From Archangium violaceum (GTDB lineage Bacteria > Myxococcota > Myxococcia > Myxococcales > Myxococcaceae): DNA of 64,000 nucleotides. The notes under the pieces were generated by a model that did no database searches, was not told the origin of the DNA, and worked only from the letters and a program-made list of their open reading frames with translations. The stretch is taken from NCBI RefSeq assembly GCF_016887565.1, contig NZ_CP069396.1:12630001-12694000 (forward strand), written 5' to 3'. Position numbers and translations under genes: made by a program. How positions within the stretch are numbered: the first letter of the stretch is position 1; every line of letters starts with the position of its first letter. Below are positions 7,217 to 16,058 of this stretch, piece by piece.

Positions 7217-9160
7217 ATGAAGACGTCGTTGAAGTTGTCGCTCTCGGCCGCGACCCTGCTCGCCGCCCCCCTGGCCGGAGCCGCGCTGCCCACGGACCTG
7301 GCCCCGTATTTCGATACGAACGCCGCGCCGGCGAATACCTACCGGGTCGTCGGGGCGTACACGCCGCCCAGCTGGTCGTGGGGGCAGATCGAGCTGCTCG
7401 AGGGCCAGCAGCTCTACCGCACCGAGTACTACAACAAGCGCACGGAGAAGCTGCGCGACCAGGACACCTACCAGTCCTCGAGCTATCCGGTGCGCACGTA
7501 CTTCGGCTCGCTCAACCAGCAGCTCGTGAACACGTTCAACCTCTATTACAACAACAGCTGTGCCACGACGGCGGGGAGCACCTGTCCGGTGCCGGGTCCC
7601 ACGCGCCCCGCGGCGCGCTTCGTGCTGCTGCACAAGGGCCCGAAGACGGCGGCGCGCACGTGCAACGTGAACCTGACGCCCACGCTGCTGGTGCACGGCG
7701 CCATGCAGGACGGCAACGTGTGGCTCTTCCCCAACGGCAATGACGGGACGGGCAGCGCGTACGGCGGCGCCTCGCAGGTGACGGGCTTCGTGCAGGACCT
7801 GGAGAGCAAGAACCGCTGCGTGTACGCGGTCACCTTCGGCTCCTTCCACGGGGACAACTTCAGCCAGGCCATCAACGTGTCCAACGCGGTCAAGCGCGTC
7901 AAGGCGCTGCACCCGGGCGTGGCGCGCGTGGACGTGGTGGGGTGGAGCAAGGGCGTGCTGTCGGTGGACGCGTGGCTGAGCAACGCGCCCACGTGGACGG
8001 GCTTCAGCACCACGCGCTTCTTCGAGCGCATGGCGGCGGAGCAGGCCAAGGCGGTGCCGGCGTATGACGACTCGGTGCGCACGTATGTGGCGCTGAGCGG
8101 TCCGCACCGGGGCATCGACCTGAACTTCCGCCACCCCATCCACACGCTGACCATCGCCAGCACGTCGAACAACGCGCCGGTGGGTCGCGGCCCCATGCCG
8201 TGGACGTACTTCTCCGCCTTCCAGTGCGTGAACTGGGGCCCGGACGTGCCCTGGTACAACAACCCCTACGCGGAGAGCGTGTGCGAGGGCTCCGGCGGTA
8301 CCTGGCCGGACTACTTCCGCCGCATCTACGTCTCCAACATCACCAGCCTGGACTCCACGGGCAAGCCCGTCACCGGCGGCACGCTCAAGACGCTCAACGT
8401 GAACCAGGGTGTCTCGTCGACCTCGTTCAACTTCGACGAGTACAACATGAGCATGTTCGGCAGCGTGGACGACACGGGCAAGTACGTGAACGCCTACGTG
8501 GGCCAGCTGCAGACGTCGGATGACCTGCGCGGCCTCTACCCCATCCCGGACCGCAGCGCCTCCGAGTGGGACAACGTGGACCAGGACGAGGCGCGCTTCT
8601 TCCCGTGGGTGGACCAGAAGCTCGTCTACAACCCGTACAACCCGGCCATCGCGGCGGGCTACCTGAGCAACACGCATACCCAGTGCAAGGCGACCGCGTT
8701 CGACCCGGTGGGCAGCCCCTGCTACGCCTACCACGCGTACTACATGAACCAGAACGCCGAGGGTTACGACGCGCTGGGCTACGGCAAGTACCGCATCATC
8801 CAGAGCCTGGGCATGGCGGCGGCCAAGGAGATGGGCGGCAAGTTCATCACCCGGCTGTCCGAGCGCGGCCTGGACTCGCGGCTGCCCTCGCTCTACGTGC
8901 TGTACGGCACCACGTACGGGGCGAGCACGGACGCGCGCTACGAGACGGACGGCATGACCTGCACCAGCTGCTCGGTGAACGGTGACGGCGTGCTGTTCAA
9001 CGCGAGCATCGCGGCGGTGAACCAGCTCACCCAGGGCTGGACGTCCACCAAGAAGACCGCGGACGCCAAGCAGGAGGGCGTGCCCTACGGCCACCTGGAG
9101 GTGGGTGTCACCCCGGCCGTCTGGGCCAAGATGACCGCCCACTTCGCCTCGCGCGACTGA
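7217..9160 (+). CDS. Large secreted lipase/esterase-like alpha/beta hydrolase
   Basis: This 647-residue protein begins MKTSLKLSLSAATLLAAPLAGA, a clear signal peptide, with GGAGG 6 bases before the ATG. It has a lipase-type start strand and oxyanion region TPTLLVHGAMQDG near residue 155, and a nucleophile elbow VVGWSKG near residue 240 in which Gly-Trp-Ser-Lys-Gly replaces the common GHSMG. LSGPHRGIDL follows, as in lipases that restrain a substrate lid. A candidate His is in PYGHLEVG near the C-terminus. Cys pairs (CATTAGSTC, CTSC) suggest an exported, disulfide-bonded enzyme. Extracellular lipase or polyester depolymerase (PhaZ7-like) activity is plausible but not shown. It follows the cytoplasmic hydrolase by 89 bases. 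Confidence 0.72.
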   Translation: MKTSLKLSLSAATLLAAPLAGAALPTDLAPYFDTNAAPANTYRVVGAYTPPSWSWGQIELLEGQQLYRTEYYNKRTEKLRDQDTYQSSSYPVRTYFGSLNQQLVNTFNLYYNNSCATTAGSTCPVPGPTRPAARFVLLHKGPKTAARTCNVNLTPTLLVHGAMQDGNVWLFPNGNDGTGSAYGGASQVTGFVQDLESKNRCVYAVTFGSFHGDNFSQAINVSNAVKRVKALHPGVARVDVVGWSKGVLSVDAWLSNAPTWTGFSTTRFFERMAAEQAKAVPAYDDSVRTYVALSGPHRGIDLNFRHPIHTLTIASTSNNAPVGRGPMPWTYFSAFQCVNWGPDVPWYNNPYAESVCEGSGGTWPDYFRRIYVSNITSLDSTGKPVTGGTLKTLNVNQGVSSTSFNFDEYNMSMFGSVDDTGKYVNAYVGQLQTSDDLRGLYPIPDRSASEWDNVDQDEARFFPWVDQKLVYNPYNPAIAAGYLSNTHTQCKATAFDPVGSPCYAYHAYYMNQNAEGYDALGYGKYRIIQSLGMAAAKEMGGKFITRLSERGLDSRLPSLYVLYGTTYGASTDARYETDGMTCTSCSVNGDGVLFNASIAAVNQLTQGWTSTKKTADAKQEGVPYGHLEVGVTPAVWAKMTAHFASRD

Positions 9161-9172
9161 CACAACCCGCCA

Positions 9173-9208
9173 GGGACAGGCAGCGGTGAGGAGACCGCCG
9201 CCTGTCCC
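9173..9208. terminator. Strong hairpin between convergent genes
   Basis: GGGACAGGCAGCGGT, loop gaggag, ACCGCCGCCTGTCCC: a 15-bp stem with one mismatch in the gap between the convergent secreted lipase-like and lipoprotein hydrolase genes. Only two T follow on the plus strand. It probably acts as a two-way terminator. Confidence 0.7.
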
Positions 9209-9224
9209 TTCGCGGGGAGGCTCC

Positions 9225-10259
9225 CTACTTCCCGGAGCCTCCGGACTCCAGCCCCTTCAGGAACGCGAGCACCTGCTCGTTGTACTCCTGGGGGCAATCC
9301 ATCTGGACGGTGTGGCCGCAGCCCTCCAGCCCCACCAGTTGCGAGCGCCGGATGTGCTCGTGCCCGTACATCATGACGTCGCGCGCCTCGCCCCCGTGCA
9401 GGAAGGGGTTGGGGATGAGGCGGTCGTCCTCGCCGTAGACGATGAGCGTGTTCACGGTGATGTTGCCCAGGCTGTCGCGCACGAAGTCGTCATGGGCGAG
9501 CCCGTCCACCGTGCGCACGTTGGCGTAGGCGTAGGAGTCGAACTCGGGGCTCTTCGCCACGCGCACGCGCTCCTCGATGAGCCACTCGAGCTCGGGGCGC
9601 CAGCGCTCGAAGTTGGACTGGCGCACGCTGCCCCAGATGCCGTACTCGGGCGCGCTCTTGATGAGCTGCGTGCTGAAGGAGCGCTTGAACCAGGCCTGCT
9701 CCTTGCGGCTGAACTTCTCGAAGCCCGCGGGCGACGTGAGCACCAGCGCCGACAGGTCATCCGGGTAGCGGATGGCATACGAGAGCGCCGTCTGCCCGCC
9801 CATGGAGTGGCCCACCAGGATGGGCTTGTCGATGCACACCTTGCTCGCCAGCTCGTGCACCGCGTCGGCCATGGCCTCCATGGTGTACGGGAACGAGGCG
9901 GGCTTGTCGGACTTGCCATAGCCCGGCAGGTCCACGGCGATGACGCGGTAGCCCTGCGCGGCGAAGGTGTCGAGCTGGTAGCGCCAGAACTTCAGGTACG
10001 AGCCCAGCCCGTGGATGAAGATGATGGTCCGCTGGCCCTCGGGGTTGAGCTCGACGTAGGCGATCTCCGGCACCCGTGTCATGCCAAGGGCGGCGGCGGT
10101 GTTGGACAGCGCGAACCGCTGGAGAGGCCAGGGTTTGCCCTCGGGTGAGGAGTAGTCGAAGTCCTGGAAGGACAGCGGCGGGCGCGAGGAGTACGAGGTG
10201 GCGCACCCGGTGGAGAGGCCCGCGAGCAGGAGCAGGCCCAGCGCATTCGAGGTCTTCAT
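9225..10259 (-). CDS. Lipoprotein alpha/beta hydrolase
   Basis: This 344-residue protein begins MKTSNALGLLLLAGLSTGCATS, a lipoprotein signal with lipobox LSTGC, so it is anchored in the envelope. The fold markers are IIFIHGLGSYLKFW, VDLPGYGKSDKP, the nucleophile elbow GHSMGG (Ser near residue 154), VYGEDDRLIPNP with the acidic residue, and a C-terminal GCGHTVQMDCP with the catalytic His. It is close to typical hydrolases of meta-cleavage and ester substrates. Its ATG lies only 2 bases after the TGA of the upstream outer-membrane barrel gene, so the two are almost certainly translated from one message, supporting a joint role in taking up and cleaving an ester or lipid. Confidence 0.87.
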   Translation of the reverse strand: MKTSNALGLLLLAGLSTGCATSYSSRPPLSFQDFDYSSPEGKPWPLQRFALSNTAAALGMTRVPEIAYVELNPEGQRTIIFIHGLGSYLKFWRYQLDTFAAQGYRVIAVDLPGYGKSDKPASFPYTMEAMADAVHELASKVCIDKPILVGHSMGGQTALSYAIRYPDDLSALVLTSPAGFEKFSRKEQAWFKRSFSTQLIKSAPEYGIWGSVRQSNFERWRPELEWLIEERVRVAKSPEFDSYAYANVRTVDGLAHDDFVRDSLGNITVNTLIVYGEDDRLIPNPFLHGGEARDVMMYGHEHIRRSQLVGLEGCGHTVQMDCPQEYNEQVLAFLKGLESGGSGK

Positions 10260-10261
10260 GG

Positions 10262-11920
10262 TCAGAACGCGTACCAGGTGAAGGTGGTGAAGCCGGCCCA
10301 CGGGTTCGTCGTGACGCGCGGATTGCCGTTGTAGAAGTTGCCTCGGAACATGTAACCGCCGTGCAGGCCCACCGTCATCAGGTAGCGGATGGTGTAGCGG
10401 AGCTCGGCGTTGATCTCCGTGCCAATCACGCGGCCGCGCCCCACGCCCGGCGTGTTCTCCGGAGGTGTGACGGTGCTCTCGGCGTAGCCCGCGCCCAGCC
10501 GGAGGTTGAGCTTGTTCGGGATGAGGTCATACGCCCCGGTGGCGAGGACCGTCTTCAGGCCGAAGCCCTGGTTGGAGAGGTCCGTCACCGCGCCCGTGTA
10601 GTTGTTCGCCGTGCTGGAGAAGGGGAACAGCAGCAACATCTTGTGGTTGAACCACACCGCCCCCGGCAGGCCGTACTGGTTGAGCGTGAAGGCGCTCGTG
10701 TAGAGGCCGTCGTCCAGGTTCTTGTCGCCCGTGGAGAACATGCCCTCCAGCGTCACCAGGTCGTTCGACGTGCGCCCGAAGTTGTAGAGCAGCTCCAGGT
10801 TGGCCGACAGGCCGCTGATCTCCACCTCGCGGTTGAACGTGGTGTCCGGGTTGGTGCTGGTGTAGCGGCCCCCGTTGTACATGGCGAAGCCCGAGGCTCC
10901 GAAGGGACCCGTGCGGAAGTCGATGTTGTGGTGGAAGTTGATGCCCAGCCATCCCACCCAGCCGCTGGGCCGCTCGATGTTGAAGCGCGAGGTCCCCACG
11001 AAGGACGGCAGGCCCGTGGAGGACGGACCGCTCCGGAGCAGACCCTCGAAGGCATAGGCCTCGCCCTTGGTCTCGTCGCGCAGGTACCAGGCCGACAGGC
11101 CCACGTTCGTCCCCGGCGCCACCGGGTACGCGTAGTCGGCCATGCCCAGCACGGCGTACTTCAGCCGCGGGTCATCCCGCAGCGCCTTGTCCGCCTGTGC
11201 ACTGCCCAGCGGCAACAGGCTCAACCGCGCATGGCCCTTGGCGTTGCTGAAGACGGAGAGGCCCGTGGCGTCACTGCCCAGGAACGCCAGCTTGTAGCCC
11301 GTGCGAATGATGTCGTTGAGCGGCGTGCGCGTCGGGTCGAAGTAGGCGTCGTAGACCGGCTGCGTGCCCACCACGATGGCCAGCTCATTGGGGTTCTTCG
11401 TCGGGTAGAGGGCGACGTTGACGTTCTTGGTCTGGATGTTGACCTGGTCGGCGTTGAAGCCGCCGCCCTCGTTCTGCTGCGAGGCATTGGCCGAGCGCCC
11501 CCAGAGGTAGTCCACCTCGAGCTGGGCCCGGAAGCTGGCCAGCCCGTCCACGAACAGGGGGCTGTACTCGATGACCGGAATCCAGCGCTGCTCGATGTAG
11601 AAGGCCGGGCCTCCCCGCTCCACACGCACCGCGCTGCCCGCCGGCATGCCGATGGGTCCCAGCGTCACGCCCTTCAGGCCGGACGGGTCCGCGATCTCGT
11701 TGGTGGCCGTGGCTCGCGTGAAGAAATAGTTGATGAGGATGAACTCGCGAGGCTCCGCGTCCTCGTCGCGGTTCTTCGCCTCGTACCATCCCGCGTAGGC
11801 ACCCGGCAGGGGCGTGCTCCCCTGCGCCTGGGCGGGCAGTGAGAGCCCCACCGCCCCCAGGGCCAGCGCCAGCGCGCACCCTCGCAGCCGTCCTTCTGTC
11901 TCCGACAACCGCCACGTCAT
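10262..11920 (-). CDS. Outer-membrane beta-barrel, porin/transporter-like
   Basis: The 552-residue product has a signal peptide ending near ALGAVGLSLPAQAQ. It then alternates amphipathic strands rich in aromatic residues and glycine, for example EFILINYFFTRATAT, FYIEQRWIPVIEYSPLF, GWVGWLGINFHHNIDF and ELRYTIRYLMTVGLHGGYMF. It ends in an aromatic residue (TFTWYAF), the usual signal for insertion into the outer membrane. No plug domain is seen, so it resembles passive channels for hydrophobic compounds. I cannot assign it to a named family with certainty. It is 45 bases downstream of a lipoprotein gene and 2 bases upstream of the lipoprotein hydrolase gene, which suggests import of the hydrolase substrate or export of its products. 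Confidence 0.7.
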   Translation of the reverse strand: MTWRLSETEGRLRGCALALALGAVGLSLPAQAQGSTPLPGAYAGWYEAKNRDEDAEPREFILINYFFTRATATNEIADPSGLKGVTLGPIGMPAGSAVRVERGGPAFYIEQRWIPVIEYSPLFVDGLASFRAQLEVDYLWGRSANASQQNEGGGFNADQVNIQTKNVNVALYPTKNPNELAIVVGTQPVYDAYFDPTRTPLNDIIRTGYKLAFLGSDATGLSVFSNAKGHARLSLLPLGSAQADKALRDDPRLKYAVLGMADYAYPVAPGTNVGLSAWYLRDETKGEAYAFEGLLRSGPSSTGLPSFVGTSRFNIERPSGWVGWLGINFHHNIDFRTGPFGASGFAMYNGGRYTSTNPDTTFNREVEISGLSANLELLYNFGRTSNDLVTLEGMFSTGDKNLDDGLYTSAFTLNQYGLPGAVWFNHKMLLLFPFSSTANNYTGAVTDLSNQGFGLKTVLATGAYDLIPNKLNLRLGAGYAESTVTPPENTPGVGRGRVIGTEINAELRYTIRYLMTVGLHGGYMFRGNFYNGNPRVTTNPWAGFTTFTWYAF

Positions 11921-11965
11921 ATGCGTCTCGTCTCCAGGAGAGGAGCGCGCCGGGGAGGCCGCTCC

Positions 11966-12580
11966 TTACTGGATGGTGTAGGTCTGCACCGCGTTCCCAG
12001 TAAAGGGCTGCTTGTTGAAGATGACCGTCGGCGCGCCCACTTCCCCATCCGCGCAGCGGCTGCCCGTGGCCTGGTTCTCGAAGAACAGCTCCACCTTCAG
12101 CGTCTTGCCGTCCTGGCTCACCTGGCCCCGCCCCATCTGCTTGAAGATCCCGAAGTTGTACGTCACGTCGAAGCAGCTCCCGTCCTCCTTCACGTTCTCG
12201 ATGAGGACCGTCTTCGTCGTGAAGTCCGACTGGCCCGACTTCGTCGTGCGGTCACACTTCTGCACCCCAGGCGAGGTCTCGCGCAGCGTCCCCAGGTCGC
12301 CAACGACGCGGTACTGGCCACCCGCCACCGTCATCGTCACGAGCACGTAGCACTGCGTGTTGGGGCCCAGGTTCGTGTCCTCGCTGTACCCATTGGGATG
12401 GCTCGGGATGTTGTCCCCCGTCATCACCAGCGTCTTCCCCTCGAGGTACGTGCTGATCTTGTCCGCCGTGTTGTACTTCGGCCCCGTGTCCGGGTTGCCC
12501 GGCGTGGGAGTCGTGTCGTCACCGCAGCCCACCAGGCCCAGCGTGCACAGCATCACCGCCGACAGCAGTTGCTTCTTCAT
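11966..12580 (-). CDS. Lipoprotein of unknown function
   Basis: The 204-residue protein starts MKKQLLSAVMLCTLGLVGCGDD with a clear lipobox (LVGC) and an Asp-Asp after the Cys. The start at 12580 gives this signal; the frame is open upstream only through repeat DNA, whose translation (PLPLGEG) is not protein-like. The mature part is beta-rich with a few Cys (TQCYVLV, VQKCDRT, DGSCFDV), and looks like a small ligand-binding or scaffold lipoprotein. No enzyme motif is visible. It is encoded 45 bases upstream of the outer-membrane barrel gene on the same strand, so the two may work together in the envelope. I do not recognise the family. Confidence 0.7.
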   Translation of the reverse strand: MKKQLLSAVMLCTLGLVGCGDDTTPTPGNPDTGPKYNTADKISTYLEGKTLVMTGDNIPSHPNGYSEDTNLGPNTQCYVLVTMTVAGGQYRVVGDLGTLRETSPGVQKCDRTTKSGQSDFTTKTVLIENVKEDGSCFDVTYNFGIFKQMGRGQVSQDGKTLKVELFFENQATGSRCADGEVGAPTVIFNKQPFTGNAVQTYTIQ

Positions 12581-12663
12581 TTGACAGTCCCTCTCCCCCC
12601 GGCTCGTGCCGGCTTTTACTGACTCGACTTGTCTGGGATTGTCCCTCGTGACCCGGCGGGGAC

Positions 12664-12766
12664 GACCCTCACCCTGGCCCTCTCCCAGAGGGAGAGGGGA
12701 TTGACTCGGGTTCAACCCGGGGCCCTGGTACCCTCACCCCGACCCTCTCCCGGAGGGAGAGGGGAT
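12664..12766. repeat. Two adjacent copies of the dispersed palindromic repeat (copies 3 and 4)
   Basis: Copy 3 covers 12664-12702 (ACCCTCACCCTGGCCCTCTC...AGAGGGAGAGGGGATT). Copy 4 covers 12729-12766 (TACCCTCACCCCGACCCTCT...GGAGGGAGAGGGGAT). They are joined by a GGGTTCAACCCGGGGCCCTG segment that also flanks copy 2 in inverted orientation. They sit between the acyl-CoA ligase and lipoprotein genes and may separate the two parts of the operon. Confidence 0.85.
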
Positions 12767-12778
12767 ATTTTCTTGGGC

Positions 12779-14326
12779 TCAGCTCTTGTCGGATGCGATG
12801 GCCCGCTCTCGCAGCTCTCGCTTGAGAATCTTTCCCGCCGCCGACACCGGCAGCGCCGACACCAGCTCCACCTTCTTCGGCACCTTGTAGCGCGCCACCC
12901 GGTTCCGCAGGTGCTCCAGCAGTGCATCCGGCGTGGCCGATGCCCCCGGCTTGAGCACCACGAAGGCACGCCCCACCTCGCCCCACTTCGGGTCGGGCAC
13001 CCCCACCACCGAACAGGCCTGCACCGCCGGGTGCTCGTAGAGCACCGTCTCCAGCTCCAGCGGGTACACGTTCTCCCCTCCGGAGATGAACATGTCCTTC
13101 TTGCGCCCGACGATGAAGTAGAAGCCGTCCTCGTCCCGTCGTGCCAGGTCGCCCGTGTGGAACCAGCCCCCAGCGTCGATCGCCTCCGCCGTGGCTTCCG
13201 CGTTCTCGAAGTAGCCCGAGCACATCGACGGCGCCTTGAGGATGAGCTCGCCCGTTCCGCCCTCGGGCACGTCCCGGCCATCGTCATCCACCAGCCGCGC
13301 GTCGATGAAGTAGTTGGGCCGACCGATCGAGCCCGCCTTCGTCACCGCGAACTCCGCACCCATGCTGAAGATGCCGGGCCCGAACTCCGTCATGCCGAAG
13401 CCCTGCTTGAAGGGCACCCGGTGCACCGCCTGCCACGCCTGCAACAGCGGCACCGGCAGCGGCGCCCCTCCGCTCGTCACGAAGCGCACGCTCGACAGAT
13501 CCGTCGTCCGGAAGCGCGGCGAGTCGTACATCTGCTGGTACTGCGTCGGCACCGCGAAGAAGAGCGTCACCTTCTCGCGCTCCACCAGCCGCAGCATCTC
13601 GTCCGCGTCCCAGCGGCGCATCAGCACCACCGTGCCCCCACACGTGAGCATCGGCACCGTGTACACGAGCAGTCCGCCCGTGTGGAACATCGGCGTGTGC
13701 GTCACCGTCACGTCCCCGGGCCTCACCTCGTGGATGAGCGTGTTGAGCGTGTTCCACGCCACCATCCGGTAGCTGATCCTCGCCCCCTTCGACTTCCCCG
13801 TCGTCCCGCCCGTGAACAGCAGGCAGATGATGTCCTCCTCGCTCACCTGCTCGTTCGTCACCTTCGAGGCCGACACGTGCGCCAGCGCCTCGGCGTACGG
13901 TCGGCTCTCCGGCAACCCCTGCCCGTCCAGGTGGACGAGCTTCAGCGAGTCGCCCACCTGCTCGCGCACCGCGGCCACGCTGTCGCGGAAGTCGTCGCTG
14001 AAGAGCAGCACGCGCGGGCCGGTGTCCCGCACCAGGTCCGTCAGCTCCTGCGCGTGCAGGCGCCAGTTGAAGGGAACGAAGATGGCGCCCAGCTTCCCGC
14101 AGGCGAAGAACGCATCCAGGTTCTCCACCCCGTTGTGGGCCACCAACCCCACCCGGTCTCCCCGCGACACGCCGGCCACGTCCCGCAGCCAGCCCGCGAG
14201 CGCCTCGGCGCGCGCGTTCATCGCCCGGTAGGTGAAGCGGCCGGACTCTCCCCTGGCCACATCCACCACCGCGGTGTGCTCCGGCCAATACATGGCCCCA
14301 CGACCCATCCAGTCGCCGATGAACAT
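12779..14326 (-). CDS. AMP-dependent acyl-CoA synthetase/ligase
   Basis: This 515-residue enzyme activates a carboxylic acid with ATP to an acyl adenylate and then a CoA thioester. The P-loop-like signature is LLFTGGTTGKSKGARI near residue 165. GFGMTEFGPG follows near 315, then GWFHTGDLARRDEDGFYFIV near 398 with the conserved Asp, GRKKDMFISGGENVYPLELE, and the C-terminal lysine in LPVSAAGKILKREL near 500, so all key residues are present. The length matches medium- or long-chain fatty acyl ligases. It lies 47 bases downstream of the KAS III-like gene, in line with activation of fatty acids released by the neighbouring hydrolases. The acyl-chain preference cannot be read. Confidence 0.88.
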   Translation of the reverse strand: MFIGDWMGRGAMYWPEHTAVVDVARGESGRFTYRAMNARAEALAGWLRDVAGVSRGDRVGLVAHNGVENLDAFFACGKLGAIFVPFNWRLHAQELTDLVRDTGPRVLLFSDDFRDSVAAVREQVGDSLKLVHLDGQGLPESRPYAEALAHVSASKVTNEQVSEEDIICLLFTGGTTGKSKGARISYRMVAWNTLNTLIHEVRPGDVTVTHTPMFHTGGLLVYTVPMLTCGGTVVLMRRWDADEMLRLVEREKVTLFFAVPTQYQQMYDSPRFRTTDLSSVRFVTSGGAPLPVPLLQAWQAVHRVPFKQGFGMTEFGPGIFSMGAEFAVTKAGSIGRPNYFIDARLVDDDGRDVPEGGTGELILKAPSMCSGYFENAEATAEAIDAGGWFHTGDLARRDEDGFYFIVGRKKDMFISGGENVYPLELETVLYEHPAVQACSVVGVPDPKWGEVGRAFVVLKPGASATPDALLEHLRNRVARYKVPKKVELVSALPVSAAGKILKRELRERAIASDKS

Positions 14327-14373
14327 GCTCCGTCCCCTCCGTCGGTTGTGTTCTCAGTCGCCCAGGCGACCGC

Positions 14374-15369
14374 TCAGGCCGTCCAGCGGTACAGCGCCGA
14401 GGCCATCGCCAGGCCGCCGCCGCTCGCGCACAGGGCCACCAGGTCGCCCTTCTTCACCCGGCCCTCCACCACCGCGTCATCCAGCGTCATCGGGATGCAC
14501 GCCGAGCCCGTGTAGCCCCACTTGTCCATCGTCCAGTTCGTCTTGGACATGGGCTGCTCCAGCACCTTCATCGTCGCCTCGATGGTGCGCAGGTTCAGCT
14601 GCGTGAAGACGAAGTGGTCCACGTCGTTCATCGTCAGCTTCGCCCGCTCCAGCAGCTGCTTGAGCAGCATCGGCCAGCGCTCGGTGTTGAAGGTCGCCGG
14701 GAACTTGCGCACGAACTGCACCGCCGGCTTGCCGTTCGTCAGCGCCAGCGTCTCCGCCGTCGACGGCCGGTACGTGCCTCCCGTGTAGACGCCCAGCGCG
14801 TCGTGGTACTCGCCCGCCGCCAGCAGCTTCGCGCCCAGGAAGCCCGGCTTGTCACTCGCCCCCAGCACCACCGCGCCCGCTCCGTCCGCGAAGAGCGTGC
14901 ACGTCTTCTTGTCCTTCCAGTTGATGTACCGCGACATCCCGTACGCGCCCACCACCAGCACGCGCTGGTAGCTCTCGTCCGCGGCGATCGTCTTGCTCGC
15001 CACGTCCAGCGCCGTCACCCACCCCGCGCACGCGCAGTTGAGGTCGTACGTGCCCGCGTTGCCCGCCCCCAGCTTCGCCTGCACCACCGAGGACGTCGCC
15101 GGGCTCAGGTAGTCCGGCGTGTCCGTCGCCACCACGATGAGATCCAGCTCGCCCGGCTTCACGCCCGCGCGCTCCATCGCCTGCTTCGCGGCGGCCACGC
15201 ACAGATCACTCGTCACCTGATCATCCGCCATCAGGTGGCGCTGCTTGATGCCCACGTTCTGCTGCAGCCACGCATCCACCGGCTCGCCGATGATGCGCTC
15301 CACGTCGGCGTTGGTGAGGACCTTCTCGGGGACGTAGCGGCCAGTGGCCAGGATGTTCGCGTACCTCAT
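14374..15369 (-). CDS. KAS III (FabH)-like condensing-enzyme homologue with altered active site
   Basis: This 331-residue thiolase-fold protein matches FabH in length and layout: TGRYVPEKVLTN at the N-end, DLNCACAGW with the nucleophilic Cys (Cys114), ADGAGAVVLG and a C-terminal SGGGLAMASALYRW. FabH normally uses His in PHQAN and Asn in GNTS for decarboxylative condensation. Here the matching stretches read FTQLN (Thr256 at the His position) and GYTGSA (Tyr286 at the Asn position). So it may not decarboxylate malonyl-ACP and might be an acyltransferase or a non-decarboxylating condensing enzyme; that is inference. The ATG overlaps the TGA of the tetR gene (ATGA), which implies coupled translation. 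The acyl-CoA ligase gene follows after 47 bases. Confidence 0.85.
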   Translation of the reverse strand: MRYANILATGRYVPEKVLTNADVERIIGEPVDAWLQQNVGIKQRHLMADDQVTSDLCVAAAKQAMERAGVKPGELDLIVVATDTPDYLSPATSSVVQAKLGAGNAGTYDLNCACAGWVTALDVASKTIAADESYQRVLVVGAYGMSRYINWKDKKTCTLFADGAGAVVLGASDKPGFLGAKLLAAGEYHDALGVYTGGTYRPSTAETLALTNGKPAVQFVRKFPATFNTERWPMLLKQLLERAKLTMNDVDHFVFTQLNLRTIEATMKVLEQPMSKTNWTMDKWGYTGSACIPMTLDDAVVEGRVKKGDLVALCASGGGLAMASALYRWTA

Positions 15370-16049
15370 CGGCTCCTGCTCCGCGGGACCCGGGGCTTGC
15401 GCCGCCCCTTCCCGCTCTCTGTGTCTGCCCCGGCTGGACGTGCGTCCATGCCGTGGCGGATGAAATCCATCGCGGTGTCCAACACGTGCTCCAGCCCGCC
15501 CTCCCCCTCCCACAGCACCCAGCGCATCCCCAGGAAGTCCCCCAGCCCCATCAGGCAGTAGGCCAGCGCCTCCGGGTCCATCCGCCGCACCTCGCCCGCC
15601 TCCATGCCCTTCACCAGGCCCGACACGTACCCCTTGGCGAAGCGGTCGTAGTAGCGCCGGTAGCACTCCTCGTCGACGAACTCGGCCTGACGCACGATGC
15701 GGTACAGGTTGCGGTTGCTCCCCACGAACTGGAAGAACGCCCGCAGGCCCTCGCGCTCCACCTGCATCCGGTCCTCACACGCCGCCACCGACTCGGCGAT
15801 GAGCCGCCTCAGCCTCGCCCCCAGCTCGTCCACCACCTCCACGAAGATGGACTGCTTGTCCGGGAAGTAGACGTAGAAAGTCCCCAGCGCTACCTCCGCC
15901 TCTCGCGTAATGTCCGCGATGGAGGCATGCTCGTAGCCCTTCTCACCGAAGACGGTCTGCGCCGCCACGAGCAGCTTCTGGCGCGTGCGCTGTCCTCGCG
16001 GGGTCGCGGGCACCATGCGCTCGATTGACGAAGTTGAAGACCGATTCAT
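15366..16049 (-). CDS. TetR/AcrR family transcriptional regulator
   Basis: This 227-residue regulator has a typical N-terminal helix-turn-helix: TRQKLLVAAQTVFGEKGYEHASIADITREAEVALGTFYVYFPDKQSIF (residues 22-70), followed by an all-helical ligand domain. The ligand domain has LYRIVRQAEFVDEECYRRYYDRFAKGY, a pattern often found in regulators of acyl-CoA or fatty-acid genes. The C-terminus is basic (GRRKPRVPRSRSR). It is the first gene of a minus-strand run that continues with the KAS III-like (4-base overlap) and acyl-CoA ligase genes, and it is divergent from the SDR gene. A palindrome in the divergent region recurs before the first hydrolase, so autoregulation and control of the whole locus are likely. 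Confidence 0.88.
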   Translation of the reverse strand: MNRSSTSSIERMVPATPRGQRTRQKLLVAAQTVFGEKGYEHASIADITREAEVALGTFYVYFPDKQSIFVEVVDELGARLRRLIAESVAACEDRMQVEREGLRAFFQFVGSNRNLYRIVRQAEFVDEECYRRYYDRFAKGYVSGLVKGMEAGEVRRMDPEALAYCLMGLGDFLGMRWVLWEGEGGLEHVLDTAMDFIRHGMDARPAGADTESGKGRRKPRVPRSRSR

Positions 16050-16058
16050 CTTTCAACC

